DNA from: Bacteriovorax stolpii
Lineage (GTDB): Bacteria > Bdellovibrionota > Bacteriovoracia > Bacteriovoracales > Bacteriovoracaceae
DNA length: 64,000 bases
NCBI GenBank assembly: GCA_945860895.1
Contig: CAMASK010000005.1
Location: 1 to 64,000, forward strand
Reading direction: 5' to 3'
The translations under genes and the position numbers were made by a program. Positions 19,176 through 30,447 of this stretch are shown piece after piece. Below the pieces are notes generated by a model. It did no database searches, was not told the DNA's origin, and worked only from the letters and a program-made list of their open reading frames with translations. Numbering within the stretch: the first letter of the stretch is position 1; each line of letters starts with the position of its first letter.

Positions 19176-19220
19176 ACTAAATGAAAATTGCGTCAGGCAA
19201 ATAATGCCGTCGGCGCATGA

Positions 19221-20885
<1,665 letters not shown>

Positions 20886-20908
20886 CTAAGAAGAATGGTA
20901 TTTTATTA

Positions 20909-21196
20909 TTATTGAAGGATTCCAAGAATTTCGTCTTCTTTCATGATCAAGTAATTCTCGCCACCAACTTTAACTTCAGTGCCAGAGTATTTTCCGAAAA
21001 GAACTTTATCACCTTTCTTAACATCTAACTGCTTAACGGTTCCGTCAGTTAATCGGTAACCAGTACCAACTGCAACAACTTCGCCTTGAGCTGGTTTTTC
21101 TTTGTGGGTATCTGGAATGATAATCCCGCCAGCAGATTTAGTTTCCTCTTCTACTCTTTTAATTAGAACTCGGTCTTGAAGTGGTTTCACTGTCAT
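20909..21196 (-). CDS. groES: co-chaperonin GroES
   Basis: [36 protein letters not shown]. Confidence 0.99.
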   Translation of the reverse strand: MTVKPLQDRVLIKRVEEETKSAGGIIIPDTHKEKPAQGEVVAVGTGYRLTDGTVKQLDVKKGDKVLFGKYSGTEVKVGGENYLIMKEDEILGILQ

Positions 21197-21271
21197 ATAA
21201 TCCTCCTAAGGATAGAAATAATCTTGCTTCGCATTAAAGTGCGTAAAGATGGATTTAATTTTTGCATCCAT

Positions 21272-21299
21272 AAGATAGTGTCAGACGGTCGAGTGTCAA
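21272..21299 (-). promoter_or_regulatory. groESL promoter, TTGACA-N16-TATCTT
   Basis: Minus strand TTGACACTCGACCGTCTGACACTATCTT about 75 nt upstream of groES. Confidence 0.6.
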
Positions 21300-21523
21300 G
21301 GTTAGGTACTTAAATATTTATTAAAGAGACTGCTTAGATTCCGACTAATTTACTTTAAAATTTAAAGGGATCTCCTATCATTTTTATGGCTCATATAGCC
21401 ATAGCGAAAATAATTCCTCATCAACCAACAAAATCAACAACATAAAATCTTTAAGTTCCCCTTAGAAGTGCCCGAAGAGTATTCACGATAGAATTTAACT
21501 AGGCATGTCTCAAGGATGGGAAA

Positions 21524-22033
21524 ATGCTCTTGATACTGACAAAAAAATTATGCCCCTTAATGAGTCTCGCGCTAGCCTTCGGTTGCGGCAAGCAGATTAA
21601 TGAGCCCAAAACCACAGATAATAATGGTACAAGTCAAAGTCAGGAGCTTCCATCAGTGCTGACACTACAAATCGAAGAAGCTGTCTCTATGCAAAAAATT
21701 TATTACCTACAAAGAAATGCTTGGTTCAAACTCCCTTCTAAGTTAAAGACTCATGGGGAAAGTGCAGTCGGTAAACGTGTTAAGATTTTGTATAATGTTT
21801 TGGCAAACAATTACTACGAATTTCACTGCTTTTATAAATCACAAAATCATGCCACAGAACTTGCTTTGGAAAACTGTGAATCAAGTCAGGGAGTAGAAAT
21901 CATTTCAAGGGCTTCAGACTTAGAAAGTATGGATTTCCCAATGGATAAAGATTTATCTGTTAAAATGCAACTCACCAACGGTTCTAACACTGGCATAAAA
22001 ATCGATGCTATCTATCTGGTAGATTGGAAATAG
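21524..22033 (+). CDS. putative lipoprotein
   Basis: Lipobox-like LALAFGCGKQ; 169 aa. Confidence 0.65.
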   Translation: MLLILTKKLCPLMSLALAFGCGKQINEPKTTDNNGTSQSQELPSVLTLQIEEAVSMQKIYYLQRNAWFKLPSKLKTHGESAVGKRVKILYNVLANNYYEFHCFYKSQNHATELALENCESSQGVEIISRASDLESMDFPMDKDLSVKMQLTNGSNTGIKIDAIYLVDWK

Positions 22034-22061
22034 TTCCTTAAAGTATCAAATTAAATTTCTA

Positions 22062-23846
22062 TTATTCTTTTGAAGCCGGCTGGCGTGCTTTAGCGGATGG
22101 TTTATTCAGACGAGGTATATCAGCACCATAACCATTAAGTGAATCAAACTTAGGTGAATTAACTAAAAAACGATAGCCTTCAGTAAAATTCACTGAAGCA
22201 CTCCTTAATAAAACTAGATAATATTCATCCTGAGAAAGTGCCTGGCCAAGTTCCATGTAGTATCCGCGAAATAAATCAAAATTTCGCGTATCGGTTAGAT
22301 AAATGAGGGTCCTACCAGGTTCGGCTCCAGCTTTTAGAAAATGATCTATTAATTCCGGATTCTGTTTCTGTACAACATAATACATCAGACTCTTGCCGAT
22401 TAAATAGGGCTTCTGATTAATCTTATGTGCAATATCTTTATTTTTAAGAATAGTTTCAGTATTACCTTCACGAATAAGGGAAACCATATGGCTTCCTTCT
22501 CTTACTGAAAATGAAGCCCAAATAATGCAAATTGAAAAAACACCCGCCAAAGGCACTGATACTTTCCAGTCTAAGAAAAAGCTAAGTGATTTTCTTATTT
22601 TTTGTGGGGTCGAAACATAATAATTAAAAGGGAGCCCTTTTGAAATTTTATTTTCCAAGGAAGCAAATCGTTCTTCCAGTTCTGGATGAGTAGAAAAGAT
22701 TTTAAAAAACCAATTATTCTTACGAGGTTTTTTAGTCCGAGACTTTAGATATTCTGGCATCTCTTCTGAAATTGTAAGTTTTTCCAGAGCAGATTTGAGA
22801 GCTGAAAAATTTGCTCCCAGCTCAATCACAGCGTAGGCATCTGCCTCATACTCATGAGATCTGATAGTATCAAAAAAAATCGAATAATTAAAAAATAACC
22901 AGCTCGTACAAACGATCAGACAGACAAGTGCTACTTGTTTTTCATAAAGACCCATGTCTTCCCCAAAATAGAGATGGAAGGAAGTGACGATTAAAAGCAT
23001 CAATAAACCAAAGCCAATAAAGGCCGAAACAAAATTTTTAATTAGCTCAATAACTCGTTTGTGAATATGACGATTTGCTACATGAGCAAGCTCATGTGCA
23101 ATAACTGCATCGAACTCTTCCAGAGTCAACATCGTCCGAAGATTTCTTCCAATAAACATTGTCTGATTAGAGAAACGTAATAACTTCAATCCCAATACAA
23201 ATGCATTTTTAATATCAGTCTCAATCCACTTCACTCTCATTTTTGGAACATCAATCTGGGTCAGACGTTTTTTGATAATTTCAAGATAAACATCCTCAGT
23301 GATCTCACGATTTGGCAATAACCTAAGCATGATAATTACGGTGCATGAAATAGTTAAAACTGAAACAAAAATGAAATTAATGATAAATTCTAAAATCCAG
23401 AAACTATCTCCTTCAGCACCTGGATCATTTTGAAAGGTCCAGTTTAGGAGTGAATAAAGAAGAATAGGGAGTAAAATCAGAGCAAAACTGACCCTGAATT
23501 CTTTGATAACATGATGGTTGAAAGATTCACGAAGAACCAGGCCAGTTGATTTTTCTACGAACTTCAAAAAGTATTGATAGAGAAAGAGTCCAGCGACTAT
23601 CAAGATAATATAAATAGCCCCGAAACCTAAAAGGCCGATGACAAAAGCACCTTGAGAAATTAAGTGAGAGACTATAAATCCCAGGAAAGCTTCGAAAATA
23701 AAAATATGAAAATGATGACTAAGAATCATTTCTCTGTGTTGGATATTAGTGGCAGAAATAAGTGAATTGAAAAAGATTGTTCGCTCTTTTGAGAACTTTC
23801 TGACGTTATACAGAACGGCAATGACTAGGAAAAGCGTATAAAGCAT
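22062..23846 (-). CDS. M48-family metalloprotease (HtpX/Ste24-like) with extended C-terminus
   Basis: AVIAHELAHVANRHIHKR zinc motif; SHEYEADAYAV; multiple TM segments. Confidence 0.88.
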   Translation of the reverse strand: MLYTLFLVIAVLYNVRKFSKERTIFFNSLISATNIQHREMILSHHFHIFIFEAFLGFIVSHLISQGAFVIGLLGFGAIYIILIVAGLFLYQYFLKFVEKSTGLVLRESFNHHVIKEFRVSFALILLPILLYSLLNWTFQNDPGAEGDSFWILEFIINFIFVSVLTISCTVIIMLRLLPNREITEDVYLEIIKKRLTQIDVPKMRVKWIETDIKNAFVLGLKLLRFSNQTMFIGRNLRTMLTLEEFDAVIAHELAHVANRHIHKRVIELIKNFVSAFIGFGLLMLLIVTSFHLYFGEDMGLYEKQVALVCLIVCTSWLFFNYSIFFDTIRSHEYEADAYAVIELGANFSALKSALEKLTISEEMPEYLKSRTKKPRKNNWFFKIFSTHPELEERFASLENKISKGLPFNYYVSTPQKIRKSLSFFLDWKVSVPLAGVFSICIIWASFSVREGSHMVSLIREGNTETILKNKDIAHKINQKPYLIGKSLMYYVVQKQNPELIDHFLKAGAEPGRTLIYLTDTRNFDLFRGYYMELGQALSQDEYYLVLLRSASVNFTEGYRFLVNSPKFDSLNGYGADIPRLNKPSAKARQPASKE

Positions 23847-23943
23847 TGAGATTAATCTCCCTGAGCTTTATCGGCTTTTAGAGTATTAAAGCTTAATAAC
23901 AAATTATGTAGGCAACCGCTTATATCAAATATTAGGAAGACTA

Positions 23944-24357
23944 TTAAAAACAAATTTCTTCAAGATTTACGACTTTAATCATATCCGCCACATTTCCCAG
24001 GCCAACTTGTGCTAATTTTGCTTTTACCCGTACCGGGTACTTTAGGGTAGTCAAACCCATGCAGTTAAAACCTACGACTTTTTGTTCAATTAATTCATGA
24101 GAGTAGGTTATCAGAAGAGCACTTAACCTTTCAGCTGGCATGTCTTTTTGAAACTCAGCTAAACATAACTGCCTGCAAGTCTGAATATTTTTTTGACCAA
24201 AAGAACTGAATTCTTCTAGTTGATAATTCTTTATAACTACCGGCTGAATTTGGTGAGAAGCCGTAATTGGTGTATGAATCCGAACTTCGCAGTCACAGGG
24301 AATCGCCAAGGCTGAAAATGTCCAGAATGTCAGAAGACTCATTATGAATCGTTTCAT
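23944..24357 (-). CDS. small secreted Cys-rich protein
   Basis: Signal peptide MKRFIMSLLTFWTFSALA; 137 aa. Confidence 0.6.
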   Translation of the reverse strand: MKRFIMSLLTFWTFSALAIPCDCEVRIHTPITASHQIQPVVIKNYQLEEFSSFGQKNIQTCRQLCLAEFQKDMPAERLSALLITYSHELIEQKVVGFNCMGLTTLKYPVRVKAKLAQVGLGNVADMIKVVNLEEICF

Positions 24358-24392
24358 AAGAATCTTATCGACAGCTAAACCAGGAAATTAAA

Positions 24393-27026
24393 CTATTTAA
24401 GATCGTACCAGTTGTAACCAATGCCAACATCAACACTAAGTGGAACAGTCAACTTAACTGCACCTTCCATTTGTTCAACTACTAATGTCTTCATCAATTC
24501 GAGTTCCTCAGGAACAACATCAAAGATCAGTTCATCGTGAACCTGAAGAATCATCTTAGAAGCAAGTTTCCTTTCTGCTAAAATATCCTGAATATTTATC
24601 ATCGCCAGCTTTATGATATCGGCTGCAGTTCCTTGAATTGGGCTATTGATTGCCACCCTTTCTGCCATAGCCTTAACCTGACGATTTGTTGATTTGATAT
24701 CCGGTAGATTACGTTTCCTGCCAAACATTGTTTCAGCGTAACCAGTTTGTTCAGCTAATTCTTTTAAACCGTCCAGATAACTTTTAACTGAATAAAACTT
24801 TTTAAAGTAAGCGGTAATGTATTTTTTAGCTTCACCTTGAGAAATTCTTAGTGCTTGGGACAAGCCAAAGCTTGTTTGACCATACATCAACCCAAAGTTA
24901 ATGGCTTTGGCACCAGTGCGCATATCTTTAGTAACTTGATCAAGGGGAACTTCAAAGACTTCCGCGGCAGTTTGTCGGTGAATATCCAGATCATTATGAA
25001 AAGCTGAAAGCATGTTCTTGTCTTGCGAAAAGTGAGCAAGAATACGAAGTTCAACCTGTGAATAATCTGCTGAAAGTAAAACTCTGCCGGGAGAAGGCAA
25101 AAAGCCTCTTCTTAATTTTCTTCCATTTTCAGTTCTGACTGGAATATTCTGCAAGTTTGGATTATCTGAAGACAATCTTCCTGTCGCAGCGTTATTTGGT
25201 TGAAAATGTGTATGTATTTTTTTAGTTTCTGAATTCACCATTAAAGGTAGCGATTTAACATATGTACTGAGAAGTTTTTCAACCTCTCTGTAGCGCAAAA
25301 GTAATTCTGGAATAGGACTTAAATTCAACGACACAAGTTCATTCAAAACTTCGGCATCGGTCGAATAACCTGTTTTCGTTTTTCTTATGACAGGCAAATG
25401 CAATTTTTCAAAAAGAAACTCCCCTACTTGTTTAGGAGATCTAAGGTTAACTTTTTCTCCAGAGGTTTTTAAAACCTCCGCTTCAATTTCTTCAATTTGT
25501 TTAGAAAATTCGTACTCAAGTTCTTTATAAAAAGACACATTTAAAGACACCCCTTCAAGCTCCATTGCAGCCAAAACTTTGATGAGTGGGATATCTAATT
25601 CTTCATAGGGACGCTCAACTTTAAACTCTTTTAATTTTTCTTTCATCAATGGATAAATATTCAAAATAGCCTGAGCACTCTGGCCAAGAGTTGAAATATC
25701 CTCTTCCGAAATAGACCCGAACAAATCGGTCTGCCCCTTAGGTTGTACTATTTTGTGGCCTAAATATTCTTCCATGATAGTTGTGAGATCATGTCTATAA
25801 TCAGGATTTAGATTAAAATGAGCTTGCGCTAAATCAAAATATTTAAAAGTAGGATTCAGACCTGCCACCATGGCAAGTTGTAAAATTGGCTTTGATTGAT
25901 AACAAATGAGAAGGGCATGTGATTCCTGCAGAACCTGGACAACGTTCAAAGCTTCTTCCTTACTCAAAGATAGATATCCAGAAGAACTAGGTGTCGCAAC
26001 TGCCATTGCCTTCCAACATTGGTGCTGCAGAAGCTCGTCATCACACAAGTGACTAATGCCAATGGCAGCTTCCCCGGCAATATTTTTTCTTAGGTCTTCA
26101 ATGGACCACTTCTCAGTAGCAAACATTTTCTGTTCAGTTTTAATAACTATGGCTTGTGGGATGGGTGTTTTAATTTTGAAGTCAGATAATTTAGCTAACC
26201 ATGAACGAAAACCCACTTTTTCTAAAAAGGCTTCCATTTCAGGAGTGACTCGTAATTTATAGGCTGACTCGTCGAAAGAAAATTTTAATTTTAGATCTAT
26301 CACAATCTTGACAAGTTCTTTTGAAAGAATCGCTTTATCTCTGTGCTCTAGCAAAGCAGTTTGGCAGCGTTTATTCTTGATACCCGAAATATTTTCTAAT
26401 ACTTTATCTAGATTTCCAAAATCTTCTAATAATCCCTGCGCCCCTTTAGGTCCAATGCCTGGAACTCCGGGAATATTATCTGAGCTATCTCCGATTAGTG
26501 AAAGATAATCTACAATTTGTTCAGGATAAACTCCCATCTTATCTTTAACATCTTCTCGTTCATAAGTTTTATCTTTCATCGTATCAAGAATTTTCACGGG
26601 TCCATCAACAAACTGCATGAGATCTTTGTCACCTGAAGCAATAAGGATTTCATCAAAAGAATTTTTCCACTGTGTTGCCACTGATCCAATGATGTCATCT
26701 GCTTCGTAACCAGCTAAGCGAATTTCCGCAATCCCCAACACATGAATCAGTTCATCGACCAAAGCAAACTGAGGGATTAACTCATCAGGTGGTTCTGAAC
26801 GATGAGCTTTATATTCTGGATAAATCTTATTTCTAAATGATCCATCTTTTGTGTCTTTGGCAATCAATATATGAGTGGGTTGATGTTTTATGATCATGTT
26901 ATGAAACATGCTTAAAACTCCATATACCGCGTTTACCGGAGTTCCATCTGGTGCATGAAGTGGACGAATGGCAAAAAAAGCACGAAAAATAAAATTCGAA
27001 ACATCAATAATAATTAATTTTTTCAT
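24393..27026 (-). CDS. polA: DNA polymerase I
   Basis: N-terminal 5'-3' exonuclease, DPNLQNIPVRTENGRKLRRGF-type polymerase motifs, QVHDELIFDV. Confidence 0.97.
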   Translation of the reverse strand: MKKLIIIDVSNFIFRAFFAIRPLHAPDGTPVNAVYGVLSMFHNMIIKHQPTHILIAKDTKDGSFRNKIYPEYKAHRSEPPDELIPQFALVDELIHVLGIAEIRLAGYEADDIIGSVATQWKNSFDEILIASGDKDLMQFVDGPVKILDTMKDKTYEREDVKDKMGVYPEQIVDYLSLIGDSSDNIPGVPGIGPKGAQGLLEDFGNLDKVLENISGIKNKRCQTALLEHRDKAILSKELVKIVIDLKLKFSFDESAYKLRVTPEMEAFLEKVGFRSWLAKLSDFKIKTPIPQAIVIKTEQKMFATEKWSIEDLRKNIAGEAAIGISHLCDDELLQHQCWKAMAVATPSSSGYLSLSKEEALNVVQVLQESHALLICYQSKPILQLAMVAGLNPTFKYFDLAQAHFNLNPDYRHDLTTIMEEYLGHKIVQPKGQTDLFGSISEEDISTLGQSAQAILNIYPLMKEKLKEFKVERPYEELDIPLIKVLAAMELEGVSLNVSFYKELEYEFSKQIEEIEAEVLKTSGEKVNLRSPKQVGEFLFEKLHLPVIRKTKTGYSTDAEVLNELVSLNLSPIPELLLRYREVEKLLSTYVKSLPLMVNSETKKIHTHFQPNNAATGRLSSDNPNLQNIPVRTENGRKLRRGFLPSPGRVLLSADYSQVELRILAHFSQDKNMLSAFHNDLDIHRQTAAEVFEVPLDQVTKDMRTGAKAINFGLMYGQTSFGLSQALRISQGEAKKYITAYFKKFYSVKSYLDGLKELAEQTGYAETMFGRKRNLPDIKSTNRQVKAMAERVAINSPIQGTAADIIKLAMINIQDILAERKLASKMILQVHDELIFDVVPEELELMKTLVVEQMEGAVKLTVPLSVDVGIGYNWYDLK

Positions 27027-27033
27027 TGTTTAC

Positions 27034-27579
27034 CTATTGCATGGGAACGGGAGGACTATCAAACCATGGAGTCTTCTGCTTTCGCAAATCCAATCTGGTG
27101 CCATCGTTAGCAATAACCGTTGTATCGGCCATAAGATCACCCAAGCGATGAACTGAATTATGCTTAAATAGAAAATAGACTTCCATGGCTGCTAAGGGAA
27201 CAGCAAAAATAGCCGAAAAAATCCAACCCCAAAATGGGAAAATTAAAAAGAACAAAGGAACCGTCAAGGGTAAATTACGGATGAAAGACTGACGAGTTGA
27301 GCAGGGTGATCCATCAATTAATGAAACGACTCCAAAACCCATAAAACGCTTACCAATAGACTGGCCATCATAGAGTGAATCCGAAATACATAAATAGATA
27401 ACGCCTAAGATTAAACCCATTGGATAATAAAAAACTGCACCTAAGGTCACTAGACCTATATCTATTAATTTTGCTAAAAGTCGGCACCAACGGGCCCGCG
27501 CAAGCGGACTATTGATCAAGTCTTTCCGGTTCATCCCCGCTATTGTAACCAAAAATATACCAGTTGAACGTATTTTCAT
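27034..27579 (-). CDS. RDD family membrane protein
   Basis: RWCRLLAKLIDIGLV and GKRFMGFGVV are typical of the RDD family. Confidence 0.75.
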   Translation of the reverse strand: MKIRSTGIFLVTIAGMNRKDLINSPLARARWCRLLAKLIDIGLVTLGAVFYYPMGLILGVIYLCISDSLYDGQSIGKRFMGFGVVSLIDGSPCSTRQSFIRNLPLTVPLFFLIFPFWGWIFSAIFAVPLAAMEVYFLFKHNSVHRLGDLMADTTVIANDGTRLDLRKQKTPWFDSPPVPMQ

Positions 27580-27677
27580 TAGTTTCCGAGTATCTTAATC
27601 AGGTGCAAAAGAGGTTTAATCTTGTCCTGTAATGGCCTTTAAGCTAAAGTGAAGCTGTGCTTTAATAGGAGAATTTT

Positions 27678-28001
27678 ATGTCTAATTTAACAAGTGTAAC
27701 CTCTGCCAATTTTGAGCAGGAAGTAATGGGCTCTGATAAGCCAGTATTAGTTGATTTTTGGGCGGAATGGTGTGGACCATGCAAAGCTCTATCTCCAGTT
27801 TTGGATGAAATCGCTGCTGAAATGGATGGCAAGGCAAATGTTGTAAAAGTGAACGTAGATCAGGCTTCTGATCTCGCTCAAAAATACGGCATTCGTGGTA
27901 TTCCAACTTTGATCTTTTTCAAAAATGGCGAAGTTAAGAGTACTTTGGTAGGTAACCAGCCAAAAGCTGAAATCATTAAGAATATCACTTCTTTAATTTA
28001 A
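27678..28001 (+). CDS. trxA: thioredoxin
   Basis: VDFWAEWCGPCKALSPVLDE active site. Confidence 0.97.
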   Translation: MSNLTSVTSANFEQEVMGSDKPVLVDFWAEWCGPCKALSPVLDEIAAEMDGKANVVKVNVDQASDLAQKYGIRGIPTLIFFKNGEVKSTLVGNQPKAEIIKNITSLI

Positions 28002-28011
28002 CCTCAGGTCT

Positions 28012-28039
28012 GGCCGGCTTTATGCCGGCCTTTTTTTTT
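28012..28039 (+). terminator. rho-independent terminator GGCCGGC-TTTAT-GCCGGCC-T9
   Basis: Perfect 7-bp GC-only stem followed by nine T, directly after trxA. Confidence 0.92.
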
Positions 28040-28618
28040 ATGAATTATATCCAATCATCCTTACTCGAAGCTCAATCAATTCTTAATCAATTTATTGCTG
28101 ATCCAAAAAATTGCCAATCAATTGAAGATGCTATTAACACTTTTGTTGGTTCATTTAAAAATAATGGAAGAGTTTTCAGCTGTGGGAATGGTGGATCAAT
28201 GTGTGATTCACTTCATTTTGCTGAAGAATTGACTGGAAGATATCGTAAGGATCGTGCTCCCCTTCCTGCCACAGGAATTTCGGAAGCCGGTCACATTACG
28301 TGCATTGCAAATGACTTTGGTTTTGAATTTATTTTTTCTCGTTTTGTTGAGGCTTGGGGACAAAAGGGCGACACCTTACTTGCTATTTCAACTAGTGGAA
28401 ATTCAGCAAACGTTATCAAAGCTGTTGAAGTTGCCCAGTCGAAGGGAATGAAAGTAGTCGGTTTATTGGGTAAAGATGGTGGAAAATTAAAATCAATGGT
28501 GGATGTTCCCATTATTGTCACTTCACCCATCACTGATCGAATCCAAGAAATTCACATCAAATGTATCCATATCTTTATTGAAGGTATTGAAAGACAGCTA
28601 TTCCCTGAGAATTACTAA
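28040..28618 (+). CDS. gmhA: phosphoheptose isomerase (SIS domain)
   Basis: GRVFSCGNGGSMCDSLHFAEELTGRYRKDR; the internal Met at 28040 matches the usual GmhA N-terminal length better than the ORF-track start at 28022. Confidence 0.9.
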   Translation: MNYIQSSLLEAQSILNQFIADPKNCQSIEDAINTFVGSFKNNGRVFSCGNGGSMCDSLHFAEELTGRYRKDRAPLPATGISEAGHITCIANDFGFEFIFSRFVEAWGQKGDTLLAISTSGNSANVIKAVEVAQSKGMKVVGLLGKDGGKLKSMVDVPIIVTSPITDRIQEIHIKCIHIFIEGIERQLFPENY

Positions 28619-29121
28619 TGACAAAAATTTTAATTATCACCGCTAGTGAAGTTAAAAATTTAGAATTAGCAAAAAAATTTCAAGATCAATTAAAATCTTT
28701 GGGGCATGAAGCAACAATTCTTCAATTAATAGATTTGAATCTTCCTCTCTATTCTTCAATCACGGAATCTAAGTATCAAGGCAAAGAACTTTTAGGCCAA
28801 TGGTATGATGAGCTCATCACGACTGAAGGTTTTGTCTTTTTAGCTCCAGAATATAACGGTGGTCTTCCCCCAATGTTTACAAACTTTCTTGCATGGGTAA
28901 GTCGTACCTCCAAAGAATGGCGAGAATGTTTTAATGCAAAAACTGCAGCAATTGGCACTTTTTCTGGAGGCGGCGGGCAACATGTTCTCATAGCGATGCG
29001 TATGCAACTTTCCTATATTGGATTGAATGTACTAGGACGTCAGATCATTGCCCACTCTGCTAAGCCTGCTGAAGATCAGTCTATTCATAGCATCTGCACA
29101 CAACTAATAAAACATTGTTAA
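28618..29121 (+). CDS. NAD(P)H-dependent FMN reductase-like flavoprotein
   Basis: FVFLAPEYNGGLPPMFTNFLAW and GTFSGGGGQHV. Confidence 0.85.
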   Translation: MTKILIITASEVKNLELAKKFQDQLKSLGHEATILQLIDLNLPLYSSITESKYQGKELLGQWYDELITTEGFVFLAPEYNGGLPPMFTNFLAWVSRTSKEWRECFNAKTAAIGTFSGGGGQHVLIAMRMQLSYIGLNVLGRQIIAHSAKPAEDQSIHSICTQLIKHC

Positions 29122-29202
29122 ATAGTCGGCTAATCTGAATTCCCTGACTATTAGCTTCAGGCATAAAAATCTCAGTGCGAAATAGCTTTATCCCTTTCAG
29201 AT

Positions 29203-29229
29203 AACGTTTATAATCAATTTATAAACGTT
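29203..29229. promoter_or_regulatory. 11-bp perfect inverted repeat AACGTTTATAA-TCAAT-TTATAAACGTT overlapping a TATAAT -10 (29209-29214)
   Basis: Read directly, 28 nt upstream of the TolQ-like ORF. Confidence 0.6.
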
Positions 29230-29256
29230 TATTTTTCCGTTTAAGGGGTACTGATT

Positions 29257-29898
29257 ATGGAATATATCCAATGGTTCATTAGATTCATCGTTGAAGGCGG
29301 AATCTTTATGTACATCATTCTCATCGTATGGGCATTTGCATTAGCAGTGTCGTTTGAAAGATTTAAAAAACTTTCTTTTACCTTTGACGTAGATGGACCT
29401 TCATTTATGAATGAACTTCAGAGATACATTCTCTCAAATGACATTCAAGGAGCCATCAGAGTTTGTTCTGGCTCAACTGCAGCTTTACCAAGAGTGTTGA
29501 AAAGCGGTTTAAAAAGAGCGAATCAATCACCAGAGCAAGTTCAAAATGCAATTGATGCTACGGCTTTAGAAGTTATTCCTAAGATTGAAATGAGATTAGG
29601 CTATCTTTCTCTAGCTGCTAACTTATCTACCCTGTTTGGTCTCCTTGGAACAATTCAAGGTTTGATTATGTCATTCTCTGCGGTATCAGCAGCGGATCCA
29701 ACACAGAAAGGCGAAGTACTTGCAAAAGGTATTGCTGTTGCGATGAACACCACGGCTCTGGGGCTTGGTGCTGCAATTTCAATTATGATGATTCATGCTT
29801 TCCTATTGGCAAAATCTGAAAAGATTATTAACGAGATTGATGAATTTTCAGTAAAACTCCAGGATCTTCTTGGCACGAAAAAAGCCATCGACGATTAA
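29257..29898 (+). CDS. MotA/TolQ/ExbB proton-channel protein (AglR-like)
   Basis: TM topology and LSLAANLSTLFGLLGTIQGLIMSF TolQ-family signature; followed by two TolR/ExbD genes. Confidence 0.9.
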   Translation: MEYIQWFIRFIVEGGIFMYIILIVWAFALAVSFERFKKLSFTFDVDGPSFMNELQRYILSNDIQGAIRVCSGSTAALPRVLKSGLKRANQSPEQVQNAIDATALEVIPKIEMRLGYLSLAANLSTLFGLLGTIQGLIMSFSAVSAADPTQKGEVLAKGIAVAMNTTALGLGAAISIMMIHAFLLAKSEKIINEIDEFSVKLQDLLGTKKAIDD

Positions 29899-29907
29899 GG
29901 ATCGACC

Positions 29908-30438
29908 ATGCTTAAAGTTCCAAGCACGAGAAAAAGAAAAAAACCAGACGAGAAACTAAATTTAGTTCCGATCATGGATGCTATTTTTATTTTCATTTTC
30001 TTCCTTCTCATGTCCGCCACATTTTTAAAAATCAATGAAGTCGGAAGTGATGTTCCTATCATTTCCGATTCTGAGCCACCTAAGGATGAGAAAGATCCTC
30101 TGGCGTTAACTCTTGTTGTTGATACCAACGAAATGACACTGTCTCGAGGTGTTCCTTCAAAACCAATTCAGAAATTTGCTAGATTGCCTGATGGAACCTT
30201 TAATACTGAGGAACTTCATACTGTGCTAGTGGGACTAAAAAAACAATTTGTACAAGAGAACTCTATCCTTTTTGAACCGGTTGGAGATCTGACCTATGAA
30301 GAAATTGTAAAGATTATGGATGCTGTCAGAAAATTAAATAAGACAGATGAAGCCATCTATCGTCCGAATAAAGATGGTATAGATGAAAAACTAAAAGAAC
30401 TTTTTAGTAAAATTGTTTTCAGTAACCTGATGAGTTAA
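29908..30438 (+). CDS. ExbD/TolR family protein (AglQ/S-like)
   Basis: LNLVPIMDAIFIFIFFLLMSATF with the conserved TM aspartate. Confidence 0.88.
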   Translation: MLKVPSTRKRKKPDEKLNLVPIMDAIFIFIFFLLMSATFLKINEVGSDVPIISDSEPPKDEKDPLALTLVVDTNEMTLSRGVPSKPIQKFARLPDGTFNTEELHTVLVGLKKQFVQENSILFEPVGDLTYEEIVKIMDAVRKLNKTDEAIYRPNKDGIDEKLKELFSKIVFSNLMS

Positions 30439-30447
30439 GGGTATTTT

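Noticed and set aside
19190-19217. Imperfect hairpin TGCGTCAGGCA...TGCCGTCGGCGCA downstream of groEL
   Set aside because: Interrupted stem with no U-tract; the adjacent perfect terminator at 19147-19175 explains termination.
21197-21300. CIRCE element upstream of groES
   Set aside because: Only a partial TTGACACTC resemblance; no proper inverted GAGTGCTAA arm at 9-nt spacing.
21301-21523. Possible tRNA or small RNA in the 220-nt gap between groES and the next gene
   Set aside because: No TTCRANYC arm, cloverleaf or terminator-like stem visible; left unannotated.
28022-28039. ATG at 28022 as gmhA start (ORF-track start)
   Set aside because: It lies in the loop of the trxA terminator and would add MPAFFF, encoded by stem and U-tract; the Met at 28040 fits the GmhA N-terminus.
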